The notes beneath the pieces were generated by a model. That model was not told where the DNA came from. It searched no databases and was given only the letters and a program-made list of their open reading frames with translations. A stretch of 6,859 bases of DNA from Lachnoclostridium sp. UBA7215 (GTDB lineage: Bacteria; Bacillota; Clostridia; Lachnospirales; Lachnospiraceae): NCBI GenBank assembly GCA_002490465.1, contig DKUB01000072.1, positions 6,290 through 13,148 on the forward strand, written 5' to 3'. Shown here piece by piece: positions 1 through 5,416 of the stretch. The translations under genes were made by a program, and so were the position numbers. How positions within the stretch are numbered: position 1 is the stretch's first letter; every line of letters starts with the position of its first letter.

Positions 1-200
1 ACCTGATAAATATATTCCAGGGGCTCTTCCGTAAGCTCTTTGATCTGCTCTGGTGATTTTCCCTTACCAAGCATCCTGCTAATAATTTCCTGTTTGCCTT
101 GGGTAAAACCCTGCGAAATGCCTTGGGAAATGCCCTGCTCAATCCCTTTTTCCATCCCCATTTTTTCTATTTCATCTAAAACAACGTCCATTGCGGTCAT
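1..200 (-). other. Candidate intragenic small protein (RpnS-like), in frame inside Rpn copy 1, partial
   Basis: Codon 257 of copy 1 is ATG (200-198), preceded by the purine run AAGGAAAGGACGGGGTTGAT; GGGG lies 5 nt and AAGGA 10 nt upstream. Initiation here would give only the C-terminal helix, GxxQ tetrads and tail. For E. coli Rpn proteins an internally started C-terminal product that inhibits the nuclease has been reported; the parallel here is inference. The matching Met257 in copy 2, inside an otherwise divergent linker, supports it. Ile/Met codons elsewhere in the linker also exist, so chance cannot be excluded. Confidence 0.35.
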
Positions 201-968
201 ATCAACCCCGTCCTTTCCTTTCTTTTGCTGATTTATCATATTTTTTCTGATTTGTGAAAATCTGCCTTTGCTGCTAAAGGCCTCCATCATATCCAGATAT
301 TCTTCCGTATGGCGAATAACACGATTTTTATCGTTTATGTATTCTTTGATTTTTTCCCTGTCACCCGCGCAGGCCAGAAAGTCCACAATGTAGCGGAAAT
401 CGGATTTGTATTTTGCCCGGACGCTCTCATCCTGGCTGGCGAGGTTTACTACATGAATCGGGTGTTCAGTAATCCAGGGTGACAGTTTTTCTTTCCATTT
501 TTCGGGGATGGAGAGCATGTCGGAGAGCTTTTCCGGCCCATCCCATTCTTCTGTGCCGTAATAAAGGATTATGCTGATAACCGGAACCAGCTTCTGATCT
601 TTGCCAATTCCGGAAACTGTATAATAATTTCCCTCATTTTCATTTTTTCTCTGTATCTGCCGCACCTGTTCCCTATAATTCGAGTATTGATACCCCATAT
701 CCCGCACCGGCATAATATTGCTCACTTCACTCTGATTTTCCATGCAGAAGATTGCAATGTCCGTATCCTGCTCGGTTGCCTTCATGCGGGTGTCCAGCTG
801 ATGGCTGCGCATTGCCCCATAGTTATCCTTGTATGTCAGTTCCATCGGCTGTGGCTCAAGCCCATCTGCGTATAGCAGCTCTTCCCCATTAAAAAGGTTA
901 ACATTTCCAATATCTGCGAAAACGTCGGTACAGTTTAGTAAGTTTTTGCTTTGCAGGTCTTTTCCCAT
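1..968 (-). CDS. Rpn-family PD-(D/E)XK nuclease / putative transposase, copy 1 (3' end outside window)
   Basis: Reading leftward from the ATG at 968-966, the frame is open without a stop for 322 codons plus two bases, so the gene continues past the left edge. I translated it by hand: it is a close paralogue of the complete protein at 1630-2670, with the same N-terminus (MGKDL, then NLLNCTDVFADIGNVNLF) and one fewer residue before the shared tail. The nuclease core is LD59T followed by E77-N-Q79 (CMENQSE) and the MPVRDMGY segment. This fits the Rpn/transposase_31 pattern, where Gln replaces the usual Lys of PD-(D/E)XK enzymes. Residues 271-294 form GxxQ/GxxK tetrads (GIEQ, GISQ, GISQ, GFTQ), followed by KSPEQIKELTEEPLEYIYQV. 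Rpn proteins are DNA endonucleases known from E. coli to promote RecA-independent recombination and, in some cases, phage defence; activity here is inferred. The start is chosen by AAGGGGG 8 nt upstream and by agreement with copy 2. Confidence 0.9.
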   Translation of the reverse strand, partial: MGKDLQSKNLLNCTDVFADIGNVNLFNGEELLYADGLEPQPMELTYKDNYGAMRSHQLDTRMKATEQDTDIAIFCMENQSEVSNIMPVRDMGYQYSNYREQVRQIQRKNENEGNYYTVSGIGKDQKLVPVISIILYYGTEEWDGPEKLSDMLSIPEKWKEKLSPWITEHPIHVVNLASQDESVRAKYKSDFRYIVDFLACAGDREKIKEYINDKNRVIRHTEEYLDMMEAFSSKGRFSQIRKNMINQQKKGKDGVDMTAMDVVLDEIEKMGMEKGIEQGISQGISQGFTQGKQEIISRMLGKGKSPEQIKELTEEPLEYIYQ

Positions 969-1045
969 AAAACATTCCCCCTTAAGCTTTTGTGATTCAA
1001 TTTATTTATAAAATAAGTATACTATTCCAACACGTGTAATGTCAA
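969..1045 (-). promoter_or_regulatory. SigA-type promoter, leader and RBS of Rpn copy 1
   Basis: On the minus strand, -35 TTGACA (1045-1040) and -10 TATACT (1021-1016) are consensus, with an 18-bp spacer. The expected start site is near 1009, giving a leader of about 40 nt. RBS AAGGGGG spans 983-977, 8 nt before the ATG. The spacer holds the perfect palindrome ACACGTGT just inside the -35 box, a possible operator (inference). Confidence 0.85.
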
Positions 1046-1138
1046 GAATTGTTTTCCGCTGATTTGGGTGTAAAACGACTGTTAAACTTTTTTTTGTTCA
1101 TATTGATTTCTGTCATATTCTTATTTGTTTGTTGGAAT

Positions 1139-1231
1139 AAATAATTCAAGTATATCCCGATCAATTCGGTAAATTAACAGCCAGTCCGGTTCAACAAGGC
1201 ATTCACGGAAATCAGAATAATCGCCAGCCAG
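1139..1231 (-). pseudogene. yafQ: C-terminal fragment of a YafQ/RelE-type toxin
   Basis: The minus strand encodes LAGDYSDFRECLVEPDW followed by LLIYRIDRDILELF. This matches the conserved C-terminal half of YafQ mRNA interferases (family pattern: L.G.y..fREChi.PDWLLiY.i...l.L). The final catalytic segment of the family (RTGTHSDLF) is missing; the frame runs into PTNK and a stop at 1123-1121. Upstream of LAGDY the sequence is unrelated to YafQ and contains a stop about 9 codons away, so the N-terminal half is gone. It is therefore a dead toxin remnant. The nearest antitoxin piece in the same orientation is the 14-codon DinJ start at 3045, with Rpn copy 2 in between. Confidence 0.75.
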
Positions 1232-1237
1232 AGTCAT

Positions 1238-1512
1238 TTTCTTTTAGCAACTTCGAGTTCCTAATGTCTTCATCTCTAATTCAAATCTTTTCATATCGGT
1301 AATATTTGTTAAAGCACATATATCTTCAAAATGCACAGTTGGATGTTGCATTAGATGCTGGAATTTCTATCAAAGATTATAAAGACAGGAGCGAGCGCTC
1401 TGGGCAGTAGCTTTTATCCGGCTCAAAGTCCAGCCGCTAATGTTATGATTGCAAAATTAGAAGGTGTATGTGTAAGATACTTTAAAATAACAGAATACAG
1501 GTAATTAACCTA
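1238..1512. other. Gene-poor stretch with unassignable coding-like remnants
   Basis: No complete gene is seen here. On the minus strand a short open frame from about 1349 to 1242 (starting MQHPTVHFEDICALTNITDM) ends in a stop just before the YafQ fragment. On the plus strand two short open runs in different frames meet near 1390 (NAQLDVALDAGISIKDYK, then GSSFYPAQSPAANVMIAKLE), which could be one frameshifted remnant. I do not recognise any of these families. Confidence 0.3.
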
Positions 1513-1561
1513 AACAAAGAGGAACTGCTGTATTAGTATATTCGCGGCAGTTCCTTGTTTG
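1513..1561 (-). terminator. Hairpin terminator downstream of Rpn copy 2 (possibly bidirectional)
   Basis: GGAACTGCTG (1521-1530) pairs with CGGCAGTTCC (1544-1553) with one G-T pair around a 13-nt loop, and the arms extend into A-rich and T-rich flanks. Read on the minus strand, the stem is followed by TCTTTGTTTA. It lies about 75 nt after the copy 2 stop codon. The plus-strand tail (TTGTTTGTATAA) is also U-rich, so it may act both ways. Confidence 0.7.
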
Positions 1562-1629
1562 TATAAAATATGGAGTACAATGAGCAATCAATGGAAATTT
1601 ATATCTTCCAGGAATACTTTAGAACAAGT

Positions 1630-1902
1630 TTATATTTCTTGATCCACACTTAGGTTATAAGCTATTTTCTGTCTAACCGATTGAGGCATTTGCTCTTGTA
1701 CCTGATAAATATATTCCAGGGGCTCTTCCGTAAGCTCTTTGATCTGCTCTGGTGATTTTCCCTTACCAAGCATCCTATTAATAATTTCCTGCTTACCCTG
1801 AGACATACCCTGGGAAATACCCTGGGATATTCCTTTAGCCATACCCTCTTTTATGCCATCCTCTTTTGCCATCTTTTCTAATAAATCAAAAAATCCATCC
1901 AT
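1630..1902 (-). other. Candidate intragenic small protein (RpnS-like), in frame inside Rpn copy 2, 90 aa
   Basis: Met257 (1902-1900) sits 6 nt after GAAGGG (within GGGAAAGAAGGG, 1920-1909), a plausible ribosome-binding site. A second ATG, Met255, directly abuts that site and is less well spaced. The product would be the C-terminal helix, the six GxxK/GxxQ tetrads and the tail, without the nuclease core. Copy 1 has a Met at the same codon number with its own purine-rich lead-in although the surrounding residues differ. Function as a nuclease inhibitor is inferred from E. coli RpnS precedents. Confidence 0.4.
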
Positions 1903-2670
1903 TTTCATCCCTTCTTTCCCAGCGTTTGTATTTTTCAGAATGTTATCTTTCATTTCCGCGAATCTCCGTTCGCCGCTGATTGCTGCCATAAGGTCCAGAT
2001 ATTCCTCCGGGTGGCGGACTATGCGGTTTTCTTCATGCACATACTTCCACAATTTCTCTGAATTCCCCAAGCAGGCAAAGAAGTCTACAACATGCCGGAA
2101 ATCGGACTTATATTTTGCCCGAACGCTCTCATCCTGGTCTGTCAGGTTTATGATGCGGATTGGGTGGTCCGCAATCCACGGTGAAAGCTTATCCCTCCAT
2201 TTTTCCGGAATTGCCAGCATGTCAGAGAGTTTCTCCGGGCCGTCCCACTTTTTGCTCCCATAATAGAGGATCAGGGTAATGACAGGCGTCAGCTTCTGTC
2301 CGTTACCGATACCGGCTATGGGATAATAGATGTCGCTGCGTTCGTTTATCTGCCGTATTTTTCGGATCTGTTCGTTATAATTTGAGTACAGATACCCCAT
2401 ATCCCGCACCGGCATAATATTGCTGGCTTCACTTTGGTTTTCGATGCAAAAGATTGCAATGTCCGTATCCTGTTCTTTGGCTTTCATCCGTGTGTCCAGA
2501 AAATGATGGCGCATGGTTCCGAAATTGTCTTTGTAAGTCAGTTCGGTCGGCTGCGGCTCAAGTCCGTCCGCAGACAGCAGCTCTTCCCCATGAAAGAGGT
2601 TTACATTTCCAATATCTGCGAATACGTCAGTACAGTTTAGTAAGTTTTTGTTTGCCAGATCTTTTCCCAT
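1630..2670 (-). CDS. Rpn-family PD-(D/E)XK nuclease / putative transposase, copy 2
   Basis: Complete 346-aa protein. The N-terminal nuclease domain covers about residues 10-200. D15 lies in the opening DVFADIGNVNLF segment, LD59T and E77-N-Q79 form the PD-(D/E)XQ core, and MPVRDMGYLYSNY matches the MP.R...Y segment after the ExQ motif of Rpn/transposase_31 proteins. LILYYG (134-139) is the usual PxxLYYG-like strand before the WDGPEKLSDML helix. Residues 205-270 are a charged helical linker. Residues 272-295 are six tetrads (GIKE, GMAK, GISQ, GISQ, GMSQ, GKQE), followed by the SPEQIKELTEEPLEYIYQVQEQM tail. Such soluble cytoplasmic enzymes cut DNA with a divalent metal; role in recombination or phage defence is known for E. 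coli members and only inferred here. Start supported by AAGGGGGAG 4 nt upstream and a consensus promoter. No membrane segment or signal peptide. All core residues appear intact, so it is probably active. Confidence 0.92.
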   Translation of the reverse strand: MGKDLANKNLLNCTDVFADIGNVNLFHGEELLSADGLEPQPTELTYKDNFGTMRHHFLDTRMKAKEQDTDIAIFCIENQSEASNIMPVRDMGYLYSNYNEQIRKIRQINERSDIYYPIAGIGNGQKLTPVITLILYYGSKKWDGPEKLSDMLAIPEKWRDKLSPWIADHPIRIINLTDQDESVRAKYKSDFRHVVDFFACLGNSEKLWKYVHEENRIVRHPEEYLDLMAAISGERRFAEMKDNILKNTNAGKEGMKMDGFFDLLEKMAKEDGIKEGMAKGISQGISQGMSQGKQEIINRMLGKGKSPEQIKELTEEPLEYIYQVQEQMPQSVRQKIAYNLSVDQEI

Positions 2671-2868
2671 TACACTCCCCCTTTATCCTTTGTTGTAATT
2701 CAATTTATTTATAGATTGAGTATACTATTCAGACACATGTAATGTCAAGGATTGTTTTGCGCTAATTTGGGCGAAAAACGATTGGCAAACTCTCTTTTTG
2801 CTCATATAGAACAATATGGTTTTTTATCATATTCTAATTTGTTTGTTGGGAAAAAATAATCCTTGTAT
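1700..2868. repeat. Direct repeat unit B (Rpn copy 2 plus upstream region)
   Basis: Partner of the unit at 1-1153, offset by about 1.7 kb. It contains the last 30-odd codons shared with copy 1, the gene body, promoter and about 120 bp beyond the -35 box, where similarity ends near CCTTGTAT (2861-2868). No terminal inverted repeats or clear target-site duplication were seen by eye at the ends. Confidence 0.8.
2671..2748 (-). promoter_or_regulatory. SigA-type promoter, leader and RBS of Rpn copy 2
   Basis: On the minus strand, -35 TTGACA (2748-2743), an 18-bp spacer and -10 TATACT (2724-2719) predict a start near 2712 and a leader of about 42 nt. RBS AAGGGGGAG spans 2683-2675. The layout and most bases match the copy 1 promoter. 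The spacer palindrome is ACATGT here in place of ACACGTGT. Confidence 0.85.
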
Positions 2869-3215
2869 TTTATACGCTATTTTTATGTTTGCCCAGTCAA
2901 AATAAATCAGAATGTGTCCCATTTAACAGAAATATATTCTATCAATTATCAGTGGAACAGAACTGGTTGCCGAAACACTGGTGTTACAATGGAAAAGAGT
3001 TGAGGCAGATTTGACAGAATATGATACGGTTGTATTAAAGTCCATATCTCACAAAAGTGTATTAAATCACTATCAATAGCTTATTTCTCTACATTCTTCC
3101 ATCTGTTATACTTATAAATAAATGCATTTTTTGGTTTTTGTTATTGTATCGATAACGAATATTTTAGGTTTATTCTGCAATTGACGTCTAAATTATAGTT
3201 TTTCTTTCTGAAAAA
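2869..3215. other. AT-rich intergenic region holding an antitoxin scrap
   Basis: No complete gene is seen between the Rpn copy 2 upstream homology and the kinase promoter. The stretch contains the 14-codon DinJ-like start described separately. It also contains an imperfect dyad, GTTAT (3140-3144) with ATAAC (3152-3156), about 65 bp before the kinase -10 box, which could be an operator but has no further support. A plus-strand open run near 2945-3077 (ISGTELVAETLVLQW) is unrecognised and overlaps the antitoxin scrap. Confidence 0.4.
3002..3045 (-). pseudogene. N-terminal scrap of a DinJ/RelB-type antitoxin
   Basis: From ATG at 3045-3043 the minus strand reads MDFNTTVSYSVKSA, identical in protein to the first 14 codons of the plus-strand dinJ remnant at 5015 and nearly identical in DNA (two silent differences). 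After GCCTC the two sequences diverge and the frame continues as unrelated residues to a stop near 2922. Only the N-terminal strand of the ribbon-helix-helix antitoxin survives, so it is non-functional. Confidence 0.65.
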
Positions 3216-3224
3216 TGATATACT
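3216..3224 (+). promoter_or_regulatory. Extended -10 promoter for the sensor kinase
   Basis: TGATATACT is a TG-n-TATACT extended -10 element; no good -35 box lies 16-18 bp upstream (the TTGACG at 3181 is 32 bp away). A start near 3231 would leave only about 7-13 nt before the candidate start codons, so the message could be almost leaderless. Confidence 0.5.
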
Positions 3225-3237
3225 AAAGATAAACAGA

Positions 3238-4830
3238 TTGGAGATGATTTCTATCCGACTTCTTTCTATTCCCTTTACTGCCAACGGGCCGTTCCAAAGG
3301 AAAAAACACATCTTAAAACACTCTATCCCCTGGGATATTGCAGATGCTTTAGTCTGCCATAGCAGTACCATGTATTTTCTTTATAACTGCCGGGACCATA
3401 GCATCTGTTGGTATGGGGATGAGGGTGGCTTTTTTGACGCTGACGACGGATACGCATTCCCCTTTTTTCTCGTACATCCAGATGACAGAGACTCCCTCAA
3501 ATCCTGCTGGAAACAGGCGCTGACCGGACAGGGTACCCTTCCTGCCACCAACCTGAAAGTTATCGGGCAGAATGGACAGTATCGGTACTGCCGCTGCCAT
3601 CTCGTCCCATTAAGGGACAGGTACGGAGAAACAGAAAAACTGCTCGGTTATCTTGTCAACATGGAGGATTTATGGAAACGCATTCACATTCAGGAACGGG
3701 AACGACGGTTTTCCCGTGATACCGTATCTGTCTTGTCGGGTCCATATTCCATGGTTTCCCAGATTCACATGGAGAGTGGCCTGTGCCGCTGCATCAAATA
3801 CGGTACGCCACCTCTTGCCCTGGCAGATTTCTTTGCCCCTGTCAACGGGGACAGCACTTTCCGCATTCCCTATTCTGCTTATCTGGAATCTCTGGCGGAA
3901 CATAAAGTCCACCAGAATTTTCGCAGAGAATTCTTACATAAATTTTCTCTAAAGCGCCTGCGCAACTGTCTGGAAAAGGAGCCTGGCTGTAAAAGCATGG
4001 CTCTGAAACTGTGGGATTCCGAAAATGGCTGCTACCGATGGTCAGAGGCAGGATTTATCCCCCCGATACATCCGAATGGGGCAGCCACTCTCTTTTTCAG
4101 GGAAATCAATCAGAACGTAACAGGGGAGCAGACCAAAGAAAAAGCCTGCCAGACTGCCTCAGAACTTTTGGAATATATTTTTACTGGCCTGCACGGACGG
4201 GTAAAGGCATGCAAGAAAAAAGCGGAATTCTATGCCATAGCCCCACACAGCGGCCGAATTGAGGGGCTATCCGAATACCTGGACAGAATATTAAAAAACG
4301 TTCAAAATATTATGAACCTGCAGACATCTGGAACTCTTTTAGAAGAAAGTAAGTTTGATATAAGCAGTCTGATGCAAAAGTGCCAGATATACTTTCATTC
4401 GCTGCGTCGGGATAAGTCGATTTCATATATCTGGCTTGGCAGATTGGGAGGAAAATATATTGGGGATGAAAACCGTTTGAGGCAGTGCCTCTACATTCTG
4501 CTTGAAAATGCCATTCTCTTTAATCGCAAGGGAGGAAAGGTCCATGTGAAAATGGAGCAGAAGAAAGAAGAGGAAAAGGGATGTGATGATTTCAGCATAG
4601 AAATCTGTGACACAGGAATCGGCATGACGGACAAACAACAGGCATACCTGTTTGACTCGTTTACAGGGAGAGAAAGGGAAGCTGCCCTGAAGACAGTCGC
4701 ACCAGCCGGACTTAGCCTGGCGGTGGCAAAACGAATCATAGATGTACTGCACGGACGACTTGAAGTTGAGAGCGAGTTGGGGAAGGGGACAAAAGTGACG
4801 GTGCATTTTTCATTGAAGAGGGCCACATAG
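3238..4830 (+). CDS. Orphan cytoplasmic PAS-domain sensor histidine kinase, degenerate H-box
   Basis: The 530-codon frame begins with TTG (3238); an ATG lies two codons later (3244) and may be the true start, as neither has a well-spaced Shine-Dalgarno site. Residues about 43-145 look like a PAS domain: LYNCRDHSICWYGDEGGF, then FLVHPDDRDSL, then VIGQNGQYRY and LLGYLVNMEDLWKR, the usual PAS/PAC ending. Residues 150-300 are unassigned and may be a second, degenerate PAS. The dimerisation region has YIFTGLH319GRVKA where kinases have SHDIRTP; His319 is present but the following acid and Pro are lost. The ATP-binding domain is clear: N-box LLENAILFN (N424), G1 D458-T-G-I-G462, then A490-G-L-S-L (G2, first Gly replaced) and GKGTKVTVHFSL at the end. 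No transmembrane segment or receiver domain is present, and no response regulator is adjacent. It probably senses a cytoplasmic signal; whether it still phosphorylates is uncertain. Confidence 0.85.
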   Translation: MEMISIRLLSIPFTANGPFQRKKHILKHSIPWDIADALVCHSSTMYFLYNCRDHSICWYGDEGGFFDADDGYAFPFFLVHPDDRDSLKSCWKQALTGQGTLPATNLKVIGQNGQYRYCRCHLVPLRDRYGETEKLLGYLVNMEDLWKRIHIQERERRFSRDTVSVLSGPYSMVSQIHMESGLCRCIKYGTPPLALADFFAPVNGDSTFRIPYSAYLESLAEHKVHQNFRREFLHKFSLKRLRNCLEKEPGCKSMALKLWDSENGCYRWSEAGFIPPIHPNGAATLFFREINQNVTGEQTKEKACQTASELLEYIFTGLHGRVKACKKKAEFYAIAPHSGRIEGLSEYLDRILKNVQNIMNLQTSGTLLEESKFDISSLMQKCQIYFHSLRRDKSISYIWLGRLGGKYIGDENRLRQCLYILLENAILFNRKGGKVHVKMEQKKEEEKGCDDFSIEICDTGIGMTDKQQAYLFDSFTGREREAALKTVAPAGLSLAVAKRIIDVLHGRLEVESELGKGTKVTVHFSLKRAT

Positions 4831-4831
4831 A

Positions 4832-4921
4832 GGATTTACGGAAATCAAAGAACTTATGGAAGAACCTTTGGAATATATTTATCAGGTACAAGAGCAAATG
4901 TTGCAATCGGCAGGACAAAAA
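4832..4921 (+). pseudogene. 3'-terminal remnant of a third Rpn nuclease gene
   Basis: The plus strand reads FTEIKELMEEPLEYIYQVQEQ and then MLQSAGQKM, aligning with the last ~30 residues of Rpn copy 2 (PEQIKELTEEPLEYIYQVQEQM, then PQSVRQKI). Thirty-one consecutive bases from GGAATATATT to GCAAATG are identical to copy 2. No nuclease core is present; the fragment starts two bases after the kinase stop codon and is in the opposite orientation to both Rpn genes. It lacks a start and is non-functional as a nuclease. It marks the edge of a lost or rearranged Rpn unit. Confidence 0.85.
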
Positions 4922-4966
4922 ATGCCCCATACTGTATGCTATCACAGTACCAGGGCATTCTTTTTT
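4921..4966 (+). terminator. Rho-independent terminator after the kinase / Rpn remnant
   Basis: Two-part stem: AATGCCC (4921-4927) with GGGCATT (4953-4959), and inner TACTGT (4930-4935) with ACAGTA (4944-4949), loop of 8 nt, followed by C and six T (4961-4966). It lies 90 nt after the kinase stop and probably came with the Rpn tail, now serving the kinase. Confidence 0.85.
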
Positions 4967-5014
4967 AAATCAATTTTACCATATTATTCTGCAGCAGGAG
5001 CTTCTACAAGAGAT

Positions 5015-5299
5015 ATGGATTTTAATACAACCGTATCATATTCTGTTAAATCTGCCTCGAAAAACAGGAAGCAGAAAACCTATTTAACGATCTCAGCATA
5101 AATATGTCATCCGCAATTAATATGTTCCTGCGTTCCTCTGTGAATTATGATGGTATTCCTTTTAAAGTAAGAAGACTGCCAAATAAGGAAACAAAAGCGG
5201 CACTTGAGGAATATCGTGAAATGAAAAAGAATCCCGATAACTTATAAACGCTATGAATCGTTTGATAGAATTTTAGACGAGGTATTTACCGATGATTAA
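5015..5299 (+). pseudogene. dinJ: DinJ/RelB-type antitoxin, broken by two frameshifts
   Basis: Three consecutive frames rebuild a full DinJ-like antitoxin. Frame one is MDFNTTVSYSVKSA (5015-5056). After the extra TC at 5057-5058, frame two reads EKQEAENLFNDL, then NMSSAINMFLRSSV, GIPFKVRRLPNKETKAALEE and KKNPDNL (5059-5244). After a stop at 5245-5247, frame three reads KRYESFDRILDEVFTDD and ends at TAA (5297-5299). The INMFLR..V...GIPF signature is typical of DinJ antitoxins (ribbon-helix-helix DNA-binding, neutralising YafQ). The final stop overlaps the start of the adjacent toxin remnant, the usual operon layout. Two frameshifts make function unlikely. Confidence 0.8.
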
Positions 5300-5416
5300 A
5301 ATAATAGTACCATCCAATCAATTAAAAAAGATTTAAAGTTAGCCAAAAAACGTGGTTATGACATGGAACATTTACAAAAGGTTGTCCATGCATTGGCCGG
5401 CGATTATAGCGATTTT
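5292..5416 (+). pseudogene. yafQ: N-terminal part of a YafQ-type toxin, frameshifted and truncated
   Basis: The ATG at 5292-5294 overlaps the antitoxin stop by 8 nt. After four codons (MIKI) the frame must shift; from 5303 it reads NSTIQSIKKDLKLAKKRGYD, then MEHLQKVVHALAGDYSDF (to 5416). KKDLKLAKKRGYD is the characteristic YafQ N-terminal helix. The stretch normally lying between the VV helix and the ALAGDYSDF strand (Lp.ky.DH region) is missing, implying an in-frame deletion. The catalytic C-terminal half is absent; an inverted Rpn-like remnant begins at the break. YafQ is a ribosome-dependent mRNA interferase; this copy is dead. Confidence 0.75.

Larger units (their letters stand above)
1..1153. 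repeat. Direct repeat unit A (Rpn gene plus about 185 bp upstream)
   Basis: This stretch is homologous, in the same orientation, to 1700-2868. Similarity covers the coding region, the promoter and the upstream AT-rich part as far as TTTGTTTGTTGG and the next 20 or so bases, and then stops. Bases 1-77 are identical to 1700-1776, whereas codons about 205-270 are strongly diverged. The left end of the unit lies outside the window. Confidence 0.85.

Noticed and set aside
1853..2263. 136-codon plus-strand open frame
   Set aside because: Antisense shadow of Rpn copy 2, rich in Ser/Phe/Arg, with no start signal. The plus-strand frames at 40-231, 687-1011 and 2434-2714 are likewise shadows or antisense of the Rpn genes.
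1700..2870. Target-site duplication framing Rpn copy 2 as a transposon
   Set aside because: No matching short direct repeats or terminal inverted repeats could be seen at the ends, so the unit is reported only as a repeat.
4423..4945. Overlapping minus-strand open frames opposite the kinase
   Set aside because: Antisense shadows of the ATP-binding domain; no ribosome-binding site and no recognisable motif.
4856..5101. Open frame of 81 codons reading MEEPLEYIYQVQEQM...
   Set aside because: It is a chimera by chance: Rpn tail, terminator hairpin and the first 14 codons of the dinJ remnant fall in the same frame. Not a gene.
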